Assembly (NCBI RefSeq): GCF_021277265.1 | Contig: NZ_JAJSOH010000017.1 | Coordinates: 62,001 to 126,000, forward strand | Reading direction: 5' to 3' | DNA length: 64,000 nucleotides | From: Kineosporia rhizophila | Lineage (GTDB): Bacteria; Actinomycetota; Actinomycetes; Actinomycetales; Kineosporiaceae | Part shown: piece by piece, positions 32,123 to 40,371 of the stretch | Position numbering within the stretch: position 1 is the stretch's first letter | Layout: every line of letters begins with the position of its first letter | Position numbers and translations under genes: made by a program | Notes under the pieces: model-generated | What the model was told of the DNA's origin: nothing | What the model saw: only the letters and a program-made list of their open reading frames with translations | The model's database searches: none

Positions 32123-34299
32123 CAGATCTTCAGGACGATCTCGGTGCCCACGTCGACGTTGCCGGAGTTGGGCGTCTGCTCCTGCACGGTGTTGGAGAAC
32201 GGGTTGTACTTCTCCTCCTTCACCCGCAGTCCCAGGCCCTCGAGCGTGGCCTTGGCCTGCTCGAAGTCCTGACCCTGCACGTTCGGCACCGCCACCTGGG
32301 GCGGCTGCTCGACCACGGTGAGCTTGACCGTGCTGCCCTTGGGCACCTGCTGGCCGGTGGCCGCCGGGTCCATGGCGGTGACCGTGCCCGGCGCCGCGCC
32401 CCCGGCCTGGAAGGGCTGGTTCACGATCTCGACCTTCAGGCCCCGGCTCTCCAGCAGCGGTTTGGCCTGGTCGATGTGCTGGCCCACCACGTTGTCGAGG
32501 GCGACCGGCTCGATGCCCTTGCTGATCACCAGCTTGATCTCGCGGCCGGGGGTGACCTCGTTCTCGGCCTTGGGCGTGGAGGAGATCACCTTGCCCTTCT
32601 CCACGTCGGCGCTGAACTTCTCCGAGGTGTCCCCGACGGCCAGGCCGACGCCCTCGAGCTCGGCGGTGGCCTCCTCGAGCGTCTTGCCCTTCACGTTCGG
32701 CACGGCCACCATCTCGCGGCCCTTGCTGACGATCAGCGTGACGGTGCCGTCCTTCTTCACGTCCTCGCCGCCGGCCGGGCTGGAGCCGATCACCGTGCCC
32801 TCGGCGACGCTGTCGCTGAACTCCTCGCGGACCTCGGCCTGCAGCCCCTGCAGCACGACCACGCGCTGGGCGTCGGCCACCCGCATCGCGGTGACCGCGG
32901 GGGTACGCACGTAGGAGCCCGGGCCGCCGGTGAACCACCAGATGCCGGTGAAGACCAGGGCCAGCACCACCACGATGCCCAGACCGGTGGTGATCGCGGC
33001 CCGGCGGCGGTTGCCGAAGAAGCCGGGCGGCGCCTCGTCCTCGTCGTGCACCCGCAGCCGCGGGACCATCGTCTCCTTGCTGGCCAGCCTGCCCTCCCGC
33101 CGCGACATCGTGCGGGTGGGCTGCGGGCCGGTGGCCGGAGCCGGACCGGGCGCGGGCTGGTACAGCGCGGTGGCCTGGTCGTCCACGGCCGGCTGGTAGA
33201 GGGCGGTGGCCTGGTCGTCGGCGTTCTGCTGGGACAGCGCCAGACCGGCGCTGCTCGGCGTGACGATCCGGGTGGGCCCGGCCGGGCTCAGGTCGGGCCG
33301 GTCGGAGCGGGAGTAGACGGCGGTGGCGTTGACCGCGGCGGAGGGCGGCACGGCGCCGAACTCCTGCGTGGAGTCACCCATCGCGACGGTCTGGGCGCTG
33401 CGCAGGTCGTCCGCGTCGGCGGCGCGCTCGTCGAGCAGGTGCGGCGGCACCGCGGCCCGGGCGGCCCGCAGCTCACTGAGCGCGGCGTCGCAGGTGGCCG
33501 GGCGACGGTCCGGGTTCGGGTCGGTCAGCCGCAGCACCAGCTGGTCGAAGCCGTCGGTCAGGTTGGGCGCGATCGAGCTGGGGGTGGGCACCCGCTCGTA
33601 GACGTGCCGGTAGGCCACCTGGATCGGGTCGTCGCCGGTGTACGGCTGACGACCGGTGAGCAGCTCGAACAGGATGATGCCGGCCGCGTAGACGTCGGCC
33701 CGGGCGTCGGCGTGGCCGTTGGCCACCAGTTCGGGGGAGAGGTAGGCGACGGTGCCCAGCAGTTCGTCGGTGGCGGCGCTGGCGATCGGCGCGGTGACCG
33801 CGGCGGCGAGGCCGAAGTCCGCGACCTTGATCCGGCCGTCGTCGGTGAGAATGACGTTCTCGGGCTTCACGTCGCGGTGCACGAAACCCGCCCGGTGGGC
33901 GGCGCCGAGCGCGCTGAGCACCGGCTCCAGCACCGAGACGCTCTCGCGGGGGGTGAGCGCACCGCGCTGCGACAGAACGTCGCGCAGCGTGCGCCCGGGC
34001 AGGTACTCCATGGCCAGGTAGAGCACGCCCGAGGTCTCGTCGGTGCCCTGGTCGAACACGCCGACCACGTTGGGGTGCGAGAGCTTGGCCGCCGACCGGG
34101 CCTCGTGCACGAACCGGGAGACGAACTCGGGGTCGTCGGCCAGGTTCTCGTGCATGACCTTGAGGGCGACCTCCCGGTCGAGCCGCCGGTCGACCGCGAG
34201 GTAGACCGTTGCCATTCCGCCGCGGGCGATCCGGGACCGGACCAGGTACCGCCCGTCGACCAGCCGGCCGACCAGTGGATCCTGGAGTGTCATGTCCAC
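32119..34299 (-). CDS. pknL: Transmembrane PASTA Ser/Thr protein kinase, PknL/PknB-like
   Basis: This 726-aa kinase carries the glycine loop ARGGMATVYLAVD, ALKVMHE, catalytic loop HRDVKPENVIL (D about 142) and DFGLAAAV. A Pro-rich regulatory segment follows, then a membrane helix (AAITTGLGIVVVLALVFTGIWW, about 433-455). Four C-terminal PASTA repeats (from about 462) bind muropeptide or peptidoglycan fragments. The PASTA set ends with VPNVQGQDFEQAKATLEGLGL. The start is GTG or the ATG two codons on. Its neighbours (an Rv2175c-like gene and a LysM/transglycosylase) resemble the pknL locus of M. tuberculosis, so the regulator may be its substrate. A TAGACT box lies 7 nt upstream. Confidence 0.93.
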   Translation of the reverse strand: MDMTLQDPLVGRLVDGRYLVRSRIARGGMATVYLAVDRRLDREVALKVMHENLADDPEFVSRFVHEARSAAKLSHPNVVGVFDQGTDETSGVLYLAMEYLPGRTLRDVLSQRGALTPRESVSVLEPVLSALGAAHRAGFVHRDVKPENVILTDDGRIKVADFGLAAAVTAPIASAATDELLGTVAYLSPELVANGHADARADVYAAGIILFELLTGRQPYTGDDPIQVAYRHVYERVPTPSSIAPNLTDGFDQLVLRLTDPNPDRRPATCDAALSELRAARAAVPPHLLDERAADADDLRSAQTVAMGDSTQEFGAVPPSAAVNATAVYSRSDRPDLSPAGPTRIVTPSSAGLALSQQNADDQATALYQPAVDDQATALYQPAPGPAPATGPQPTRTMSRREGRLASKETMVPRLRVHDEDEAPPGFFGNRRRAAITTGLGIVVVLALVFTGIWWFTGGPGSYVRTPAVTAMRVADAQRVVVLQGLQAEVREEFSDSVAEGTVIGSSPAGGEDVKKDGTVTLIVSKGREMVAVPNVKGKTLEEATAELEGVGLAVGDTSEKFSADVEKGKVISSTPKAENEVTPGREIKLVISKGIEPVALDNVVGQHIDQAKPLLESRGLKVEIVNQPFQAGGAAPGTVTAMDPAATGQQVPKGSTVKLTVVEQPPQVAVPNVQGQDFEQAKATLEGLGLRVKEEKYNPFSNTVQEQTPNSGNVDVGTEIVLKIW

Positions 34300-34306
34300 G
34301 TCCGGC

Positions 34307-34312
34307 AGTCTA
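34307..34312 (-). promoter_or_regulatory. Putative -10 box of a leaderless pknL-like transcript
   Basis: TAGACT on the minus strand ends 7 nt before the GTG start at 34299, with no ribosome site between. Confidence 0.45.
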
Positions 34313-34397
34313 AGGCCGACAGCGCGGGCTCAGTCCACATACCGCGTGAACCACAGGTCACAGGTGCATCGCAGACTACCGGCCGGGCGGTCGGCCA

Positions 34398-35621
34398 TCA
34401 GCGGAATCGCAGTTTCAGCGTGCGCACGGTGGCGACGTAGCGCCGGGTGTCGGGGAAGGTGCCGTGGCGCCGCACCGAGGCCAGGCCCTGGTAGTAGCCG
34501 GCCAGGGCGGTCTGCTCGTCGGCGCGGTGGCCGAGGGCCAGCAGGAGCACTACCCCGGCGGTGATGTTGTCCCGGGCGTCGAGCAGGTCGAGCGGGCGTC
34601 CGAGCAGCTCGCCGGCCCAGGCCCCGGCCGAGGGCTGCACCTGCATGGTGCCGATCGCGTTGGCCGGGGAGACCAGGCGCTGGTCGAAAGCCGACTCCAT
34701 CGAGGCCACGGCCAGGGCCAGGGCCGGGTCGAGGCCCAGGTGCACCGCGGTCGCGCGGACCAGCCCGCGCACGGTGGCCCGGTCGGGCACGTCGGCCCGG
34801 CGCAGCGCCTCCCGGTTGGTGGCGGCGGCGCGGGTGACGGCGGCCGGGTAGGAACGGTGGGGAAGATCACCGGCCGGGATCACCTCCCCGCGGCGGGTGC
34901 GGCGCCGGCGGGCGGCCTGCTCCCGGGTGGTGTCGGGGGGCTGAGGCCGTCTTCGTTCCGGTTCGGCCGGGAGGGCGGGCAGCCGGATCAGCTGACCGGT
35001 CTTCAGGACGGCGCCGGGCCGCAGGTTGTTGGCGGCCAGGACCGAACGACCCGAACACCCGGTCGTCCGGGCCACGCTCTGCAGGTCGTCGCCCGGCTTC
35101 ACCCGGTAGGCGAGGGTGGGGGCGCCGCTGGTGTCGATCGGATGCAGCCCGGTGGCCGCGGCCCGGCGCCGGGCCCGGCTGTCCTCGTCCGGGTCGGCCG
35201 CCACCAGTGCGTCGAAAAGGACCTGCAGACCGGCTGTCCGCAGAGCGGCCGTAGGGCCGGGCGCGGGCGCGGCGGCCAGGTGGGGGATCGAGTCCGGGGT
35301 GGTGCCCGGGCGGCCGAGCAGCACCAGAGGTGGGGGCGTCGGCACCGGACGGGGTGGCCCCAGGCCGACGAGTGAGGCCAGCCGGGTGCGGCGCAGCAGC
35401 ATCTGCAGGCCGGGCCCGGGCCGCCGGGCCCGGTGCCGGGCGGCGGGGATCGTCGCACTGCTCGTGACCGCAGTGGTGACTCGGGAGACGTCCTCAGTCT
35501 GCTTGGCGGTTCTGGGGGTCGCCGACGGGATGACCCCGGGCGCCCGCTCGGGGACCTGCTGGCCCCGGGCCGGTCCGGGCGGTCCGGGCAGGCCGAGAAG
35601 GGCTGCGGTCGGGTCGGTCAT
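34398..35621 (-). CDS. LysM domain plus lytic transglycosylase
   Basis: This 407-aa protein starts with a Pro-rich, basic N-terminus lacking a clear signal peptide (about 1-150). A LysM segment follows (YRVKPGDDLQSVARTTGCSGRSVLAANNL, about 172-215), then an Arg-rich linker. The C-terminal SLT domain (about 285-400) has the catalytic Glu in ASMESAFDQ and VSPANAIGTMQVQPSAG, with the family AGYYQG motif. It would cleave peptidoglycan glycan strands at the wall. A location next to a PASTA kinase suits a kinase-controlled cell-wall hydrolase. The missing signal peptide is odd; a different start is possible. Confidence 0.83.
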   Translation of the reverse strand: MTDPTAALLGLPGPPGPARGQQVPERAPGVIPSATPRTAKQTEDVSRVTTAVTSSATIPAARHRARRPGPGLQMLLRRTRLASLVGLGPPRPVPTPPPLVLLGRPGTTPDSIPHLAAAPAPGPTAALRTAGLQVLFDALVAADPDEDSRARRRAAATGLHPIDTSGAPTLAYRVKPGDDLQSVARTTGCSGRSVLAANNLRPGAVLKTGQLIRLPALPAEPERRRPQPPDTTREQAARRRRTRRGEVIPAGDLPHRSYPAAVTRAAATNREALRRADVPDRATVRGLVRATAVHLGLDPALALAVASMESAFDQRLVSPANAIGTMQVQPSAGAWAGELLGRPLDLLDARDNITAGVVLLLALGHRADEQTALAGYYQGLASVRRHGTFPDTRRYVATVRTLKLRFR

Positions 35622-35797
35622 GGGCCAGGCATCCTCTCGGTCTCGCGTTGCCCGTGCTTCGTCCTCTCACCGGGACGGCCGGGATCAGCGGTCCGTCGGG
35701 GGCCATTGTGCAACAGAGAGTAGGCAATTAGCGACGACCTGTGATGTGGGCATGTCTTCGGCCGCGCCCGGGGCGCCGGACGTGGCACGCTGGGGAC

Positions 35798-36184
35798 GTG
35801 TCAGACACACCCCAGGAAAACAACGACGTGCTCAGCCACGGCCCGGACGGCGAGCGGGTCTGGTTGCCCCTGCCCGATGTCGCCGAGCTGATCGGCACGG
35901 ATTTCGGCAAGGTCCGCCGCATGCTGCAGGAACGCGTCCTGATCGGGATGCGCCGCGGGGAACGCAAGATCATGTGCGTGCCCGCGGAGCTGATCAAGGA
36001 CGGGGCCCCGCTGCCCGACCTGCAGGGCACCCTCGTGGTGCTGGCCGACTCGGGCTTCTCCGACGAGGAGGCCCTGCGCTGGCTGTTCACCGAGGACGAC
36101 TACCCCGGTACCCCGGTCGACGCCCTGCGCTCCGGACACCGCAAGACCGAGGTGCGGCGCCGGGCGCAGGCTCTGGCGTTCTGA
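35798..36184 (+). CDS. Rv2175c-like helix-turn-helix DNA-binding protein
   Basis: The GTG at 35798 opens a 128-aa protein. It contains a winged HTH-like core (WLPLPDVAELIGTDFGKVRRMLQERVLIGMRRGERKIMCVP) and a C-terminal helical segment (DSGFSDEEALRWLFTEDDYPGTPVDALRSGHRKTEVRRRAQALAF). The arrangement matches the actinobacterial Rv2175c family, a DNA-binding protein phosphorylated by PknL in M. tuberculosis, and a PknL-like kinase is encoded 1.5 kb away. The Thr-rich N-terminal phosphosite of Rv2175c is not obvious here. No ribosome site is clear. Confidence 0.83.
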   Translation: MSDTPQENNDVLSHGPDGERVWLPLPDVAELIGTDFGKVRRMLQERVLIGMRRGERKIMCVPAELIKDGAPLPDLQGTLVVLADSGFSDEEALRWLFTEDDYPGTPVDALRSGHRKTEVRRRAQALAF

Positions 36185-36202
36185 GCGTGTGGTGAGCGCG
36201 TT

Positions 36203-37162
36203 CTAGACGCTCGCTCGTTCGGGGTCCTCGGCCCCGGGCAGCACGATCTGCCGGTTCGCCTTCCGGGCCTTCTTGGCCCGGCGGGCGGCCGGCAGGGCCA
36301 CCGCCAGCCGGCGGGTGATCGGCACCGACGCCCGCCGGGACAGCACCTGGTAGTCGATCCGCTCGACCGCGTCGAGGATCTCGCCGTACAGAGTGAACGC
36401 GGTGTACATGCAGTCCCGCGAGGTGGGGTGCAGCATGTCGATGCCCGGCTCGGCGAACGCGTAGAGCCGCCGGGTGCGCTCGATCTCGAACTTCAGCAGT
36501 TCCCGGATCATCGGCGTGACCACGCCGCCGCCGAGCGACTCCCGGGTCACCCCGAAGCTGTCCAGGTCCTCCTGCGGCAGGTAGACCCGGCCGCGCTGGA
36601 GGTCCTCGCCGACGTCGCGGATGAAGTTCGACATCTGGAAGGCCTCGCCCAGGGCCCGGGCCCGGGCCGTCGCCTCCGGCGACTGCGGCTCCAGGATCGG
36701 CAGCATCTGCAGGCCGATCACCGCCGCCGACCCGTACATGTAGTGCTCCAGGTCGGCGTACGTCTGGTAGCCGGTGATCGTGGCGTCCATCTGCATGGAC
36801 TCCAGGAACGCCTCGATGTGCGCCCGCGGGATGTTCCAGCGCCGCACGGTGTGCAGGGTCGCCACCGCCGCCGGGTCCTGCGGCACCGGGCCGCCGGAGA
36901 GGGCTTCGAGGAACTCCTCGCCCCAGGTCTGCAGGGCGGCCGGGTCCGGTGCGGTGAGCGAGTCGACGAACTCGTCCGCGGAGCGGGCGAACGCGTACAG
37001 CGCCCAGACGTAGGGGCGCTTCTCCGGCGGCAGCAGCATCGACGCCAGGTAGTACGTCTTGCCGTGCTCCGCGTTGACCCGGCGGCACGCCTCGTAGGCC
37101 GCTCGCAGCTTCTGGTCGCCGATCTTCGCGGCGTCCAGGGCCCGGTCGGTCATCCGTGGCAT
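36203..37162 (-). CDS. crtB: Phytoene synthase
   Basis: This 319-aa head-to-head prenyl synthase has the first Asp-rich motif ADEFVD (D63/D67), the second motif NFIRDVGEDLQRGRVYLP with its Asp pair, and the core helices typical of CrtB. It condenses two geranylgeranyl diphosphates to phytoene. The ATG at 37162 follows a GGTGAGG site. Its place downstream of crtE/crtI and the glycan genes suggests a broken-up operon; 66 nt separate it from the pyruvyltransferase gene. Confidence 0.93.
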   Translation of the reverse strand: MPRMTDRALDAAKIGDQKLRAAYEACRRVNAEHGKTYYLASMLLPPEKRPYVWALYAFARSADEFVDSLTAPDPAALQTWGEEFLEALSGGPVPQDPAAVATLHTVRRWNIPRAHIEAFLESMQMDATITGYQTYADLEHYMYGSAAVIGLQMLPILEPQSPEATARARALGEAFQMSNFIRDVGEDLQRGRVYLPQEDLDSFGVTRESLGGGVVTPMIRELLKFEIERTRRLYAFAEPGIDMLHPTSRDCMYTAFTLYGEILDAVERIDYQVLSRRASVPITRRLAVALPAARRAKKARKANRQIVLPGAEDPERASV

Positions 37163-37228
37163 CTGTACCTCACCTGTCTCATCGTTCCCCCGAAGTCACA
37201 AGATTCACTGGACCGGAGACTAACCGGC

Positions 37229-38815
37229 TCACCCCCGGGGCACGACCCGCAACGGTTCCGGCAGGGCGGCCAGGTTCTCCAGCGTCACGTCGAAGAGCCG
37301 CTGCTGCAGCTGCCGGATGTCGGCCACCACGGCCGCCCGGTCGTCGAGGATCTGCCCGGTGACCTCGCCGAGGCGCTCGGCCAGGGCCGGCTCGTCCACC
37401 GCGACGCCCCACTGCGGCCGCTCGATGTCGGCCAGGAAGTAGGTGAGCTTGGGGTGCGAGACCAGGCTGACGATCGGGGTCCCGCAGCCGAACGGGATCA
37501 TCCCGGCGTGCCCCCGCATCCCGACCACCAGCGCGGCCCGCCGGTAGGTGGTGTGGATCTGGGCGACCGTCATGTCGTACATCGGGATCACCGGCAGGGT
37601 CAGGCCGTGCTCGCGACGCAGGTCGACGACCAGGTTCTCGTCGTCCACGCAGTGCGCCGCGTAGTGCACCTCGGCCCGGTGCCGGGTGGCCAGGACCCAG
37701 TCGCGGATGCCCTCCAGGAACCGGGCGTAGCCCTCGCCGAAGCGCCGCTCGGACCGGTCGTAGGCGCAGTTCAGCAGCACCGGCCCGGACTCGCCGAGGT
37801 CGCCGGGCGTCTCCCAGGCCGGGCCGCCCAGGTGTGCGGTGACCGTGGTCGGGCAGGGCTGCCAGCGCACCTTCGCGGCCAGTTCGGCCGGCAGCATCTC
37901 GCGCACCCGCTCGATCGAGCCGGAGTTGCGCAGCCCGACGAACGAGGCCTTCTCCACCAGGGTGCGCAGCGAACCGGCGAACCGGTCGCCGTGGAAACCC
38001 TGACCCTGGAACGTGTTGTAGCCGACCGCCCAGACCACCAGCGGCACCCGGATCCGGCGCAGCATCTCGTCGGTGACGTTCCACTGCCAGCCGGAGTTGC
38101 CGTTCGGCGCGGTGTCCGGCAGGAACAGCCCGCCGCCGCCGAGCACCAGCCCGTCGCCCGCGTTGACCTGGGCCAGCCGCTGCTCGTCGAAGAGCTGGTG
38201 CACGTGCACGTCCCACCAGCGCGGGAAGGACTGCGGCTTCTTCAGGGCCCGCTTGGCCAGACCGGCGCGGGGCTGCGGTTCGTACTCCAGGTCGAACCCG
38301 CGCCGGACCGAGTCGACCAGGCCCAAGTCGCCGGCGTTGCCGTGCGGGTCGGCGTGGAACGCGGCGTGCGCCAGCATGCCGCTGGTGTCGCCCACCGCGT
38401 TCGCCGTCGTCTCGGCCCGCTCGTTGCGGCGCAGCTGGATCCGGCAGCCCCGGTTGGACGGGTCCAGGCCCAGACCCTCCAGGGCGTACTCCCGGCCCCG
38501 CACGTGGTCGTGCCGCACCCAGGCGATCTCGGAGAGCTTGGCCAGGGCGCCGGGCGCCTGGACCGGGTCGGCGGCCGCCAGGTGCAGGTGGGCGCAGGCG
38601 GCCGGGTAGTCGGACACCGCGGCCAGGCTGAGCCCGGCTTCCAGGTGCACCGCGGCGGGGACGCCGGCCGGCGGGGAGTCGGGCAGGCCGGTGCGGGCCA
38701 GCTCGGCCGCCTCCCCGAACCGGCCCTCCTTGCGCAGCCGGGCCAGGCGGACGTTCAGCGGGGTCTCGGCCACGGTCAGGGGAGCCGGGAGCTCGTCGGT
38801 GGAGCGGGTGGTCAT
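37229..38815 (-). CDS. Polysaccharide pyruvyl transferase-family protein
   Basis: The ATG at 38815 shares the stop of the upstream gene (ATGA) and gives 528 aa. The N-terminal quarter is helical, of TPR/solenoid type (RLARLRKEGRFGEAAELARTG, YPAACAHLHLAAADPV). The rest matches the PS_pyruv_trans fold: NAGDLGLVDS, LGGGGLFLPDTAPNGN, VVWAVGYNTFQGQGFHGDRF, SFVGLRNSGS and MRGHAGMIPFGCGTPIVSLVSH. These enzymes transfer pyruvate ketals to wall or capsule polysaccharides. It is coupled to a GT29-like gene, so it probably modifies a glycan made by that enzyme. Confidence 0.82.
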   Translation of the reverse strand: MTTRSTDELPAPLTVAETPLNVRLARLRKEGRFGEAAELARTGLPDSPPAGVPAAVHLEAGLSLAAVSDYPAACAHLHLAAADPVQAPGALAKLSEIAWVRHDHVRGREYALEGLGLDPSNRGCRIQLRRNERAETTANAVGDTSGMLAHAAFHADPHGNAGDLGLVDSVRRGFDLEYEPQPRAGLAKRALKKPQSFPRWWDVHVHQLFDEQRLAQVNAGDGLVLGGGGLFLPDTAPNGNSGWQWNVTDEMLRRIRVPLVVWAVGYNTFQGQGFHGDRFAGSLRTLVEKASFVGLRNSGSIERVREMLPAELAAKVRWQPCPTTVTAHLGGPAWETPGDLGESGPVLLNCAYDRSERRFGEGYARFLEGIRDWVLATRHRAEVHYAAHCVDDENLVVDLRREHGLTLPVIPMYDMTVAQIHTTYRRAALVVGMRGHAGMIPFGCGTPIVSLVSHPKLTYFLADIERPQWGVAVDEPALAERLGEVTGQILDDRAAVVADIRQLQQRLFDVTLENLAALPEPLRVVPRG

Positions 38816-40266
38816 CGGACTCCGATCGCGTGCTCGTCGAGCCGCTCCAGGCGGGGGGTGAGCCAGGAGAGCTCGGTCCGGCCGAAGTCTTCCTCGGGGT
38901 GGAAACCGACCAGGTCGACGCTCTCGCACACGGCCAGGACGTCGAGCAGACGGATCAGCTGGTAGGCGTCGGTGACGTCGTCGGTCGGGGCCTCGCCCGG
39001 CGCCGGCGCGGCGGCGGCCTCGGCGGGCCGGGGGAGCTCGGCGACCGGATGGCGCACCGGCCGGCGCAGCACCTTCTCGGCCACCGCGTGCTGCTTGCCC
39101 GGGACCAGGTGGGTCCGCAGCCCGGTGACCCAGTCGCGCGGGTCGTCGGCCAGGATCATCCGCAGCCAGGCCGGGGTGTCCCAGCCGTCGGTGGCGTCGT
39201 GCCGGATGACCTGGAAGTCGGTGCGGCTGCCGCCGTCACCGGGCACGTTGCCGGCCGCCCCGAACCGCACCACCACGTCGTAGCCGTCGACCCGCTCGCC
39301 CAGGCCGGTGTCCAGCAGACGGTGCCGCACCGGGGTGACCAGGCAGACCCGGCTGCCGGTGAGGCGCTGGCGCAGGTCGTTGAGCCGCAGCACGATCAGG
39401 TTGCGGGCGGCGTCCTCGTCGAGCGGGGCGGGCTGCAGCCGGGCCTCGCGGCGCCAGCGGATCGCGTGGTGCAGCACGTCCTGCGTCTCGGGCCGGGCCA
39501 GCTCGGCCATCGGCAGCGCACTGGTCGCGGCGGCGAGCCGGGCCACGGCATCGTCCAGCCGGCGCCGCGGGGTGGGCCGTTCCAGCAGCTCCAGCGTCGG
39601 CCCGGCCTCGTCCGGCAGGGGCACCCGGGCCTTGCGCGCCGCGTTCAGCCGGGCGGCCAGCCGGGCCCGCTGGTCGTCGCGCTCCTGCAGCCGCCGGACC
39701 CGCTCGACCACGCCGAGCCGGTCGCCGTGGGTGATGTTCAGGTAGGACTGGTGGGCCTGCACCGCGGTGGCCAGGTCGCCGGTGCCCTCGGCGGCCAGGG
39801 CCCGCTGCCGCCAGGCGGCCCGGGAACCCGGCCGGGACGCCACGATCACCTCGGTGATCTCCAGGGTGAGCTGCGGGGCCCGGGCCCGGGCGGCCTCGGC
39901 GCAGCGCAGCAGCTGCTCGACCAGGCCGGGCACGGCGTCGGCCCAGGCCCGCTCGCCGGAGGTGATCGCGGCCGAGCCCGGCGCCCGCATCAGGGCCTGC
40001 ACCGACTCGCCGATCGCGTCGAGCTGGGTGCGGACGTGCTCGGGCAGGTCGTCCCGCCCCCCGGACTCGGTCCAGCTCGCGACGGCGGCCAGGAACGGCG
40101 CGTTCAGCTTCCGCGCCACATGGGCCTGCAGGGCCCGGATCTCGGCCTCTTCCCGGGCCAGCCGGGCCGCCTCGAGCTGGGCGGCCCGGCGTTCGGCCCG
40201 GGCCTGCGCCCGGGCCTCGGCCAGGGCGCGCGGCGTCAGCTTCTCGAGCTTGCCGAGGAGGGTCAT
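38812..40266 (-). CDS. Coiled-coil protein with C-terminal sialyltransferase (GT29)-like domain
   Basis: In this 484-aa protein the first about 300 residues are highly charged and helical (ARAQARAERRAAQLEAARLAREEAEIRALQAHVARKL). The C-terminal part has SRVCLVTPVRHRLLDTGLGERVDGYDVVVRFGAAGNVPGDGGSRTDFQVI. This resembles the GT29 sialylmotif L (a small-residue turn, then ID..D.VIRFN). A second segment near the end (DVTDAYQLIRLLDVLAVCESVDLVGFHP) may correspond to motif S. The assignment is by pattern only. If right, the donor may be CMP-activated sugar. Its partner is a pyruvyltransferase. No sialic-acid synthesis genes are seen. Confidence 0.58.
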   Translation of the reverse strand: MTLLGKLEKLTPRALAEARAQARAERRAAQLEAARLAREEAEIRALQAHVARKLNAPFLAAVASWTESGGRDDLPEHVRTQLDAIGESVQALMRAPGSAAITSGERAWADAVPGLVEQLLRCAEAARARAPQLTLEITEVIVASRPGSRAAWRQRALAAEGTGDLATAVQAHQSYLNITHGDRLGVVERVRRLQERDDQRARLAARLNAARKARVPLPDEAGPTLELLERPTPRRRLDDAVARLAAATSALPMAELARPETQDVLHHAIRWRREARLQPAPLDEDAARNLIVLRLNDLRQRLTGSRVCLVTPVRHRLLDTGLGERVDGYDVVVRFGAAGNVPGDGGSRTDFQVIRHDATDGWDTPAWLRMILADDPRDWVTGLRTHLVPGKQHAVAEKVLRRPVRHPVAELPRPAEAAAAPAPGEAPTDDVTDAYQLIRLLDVLAVCESVDLVGFHPEEDFGRTELSWLTPRLERLDEHAIGVR

Positions 40267-40371
40267 CGGCGACCTCCGGAACGGGTCTGGTGGGAGCAGG
40301 CGGTCGGGCGCACGCGCAGAGACTACCGGTGTGACCGGACAGTCACTTTCCGTGGCCGAGGGTGACGCCTC

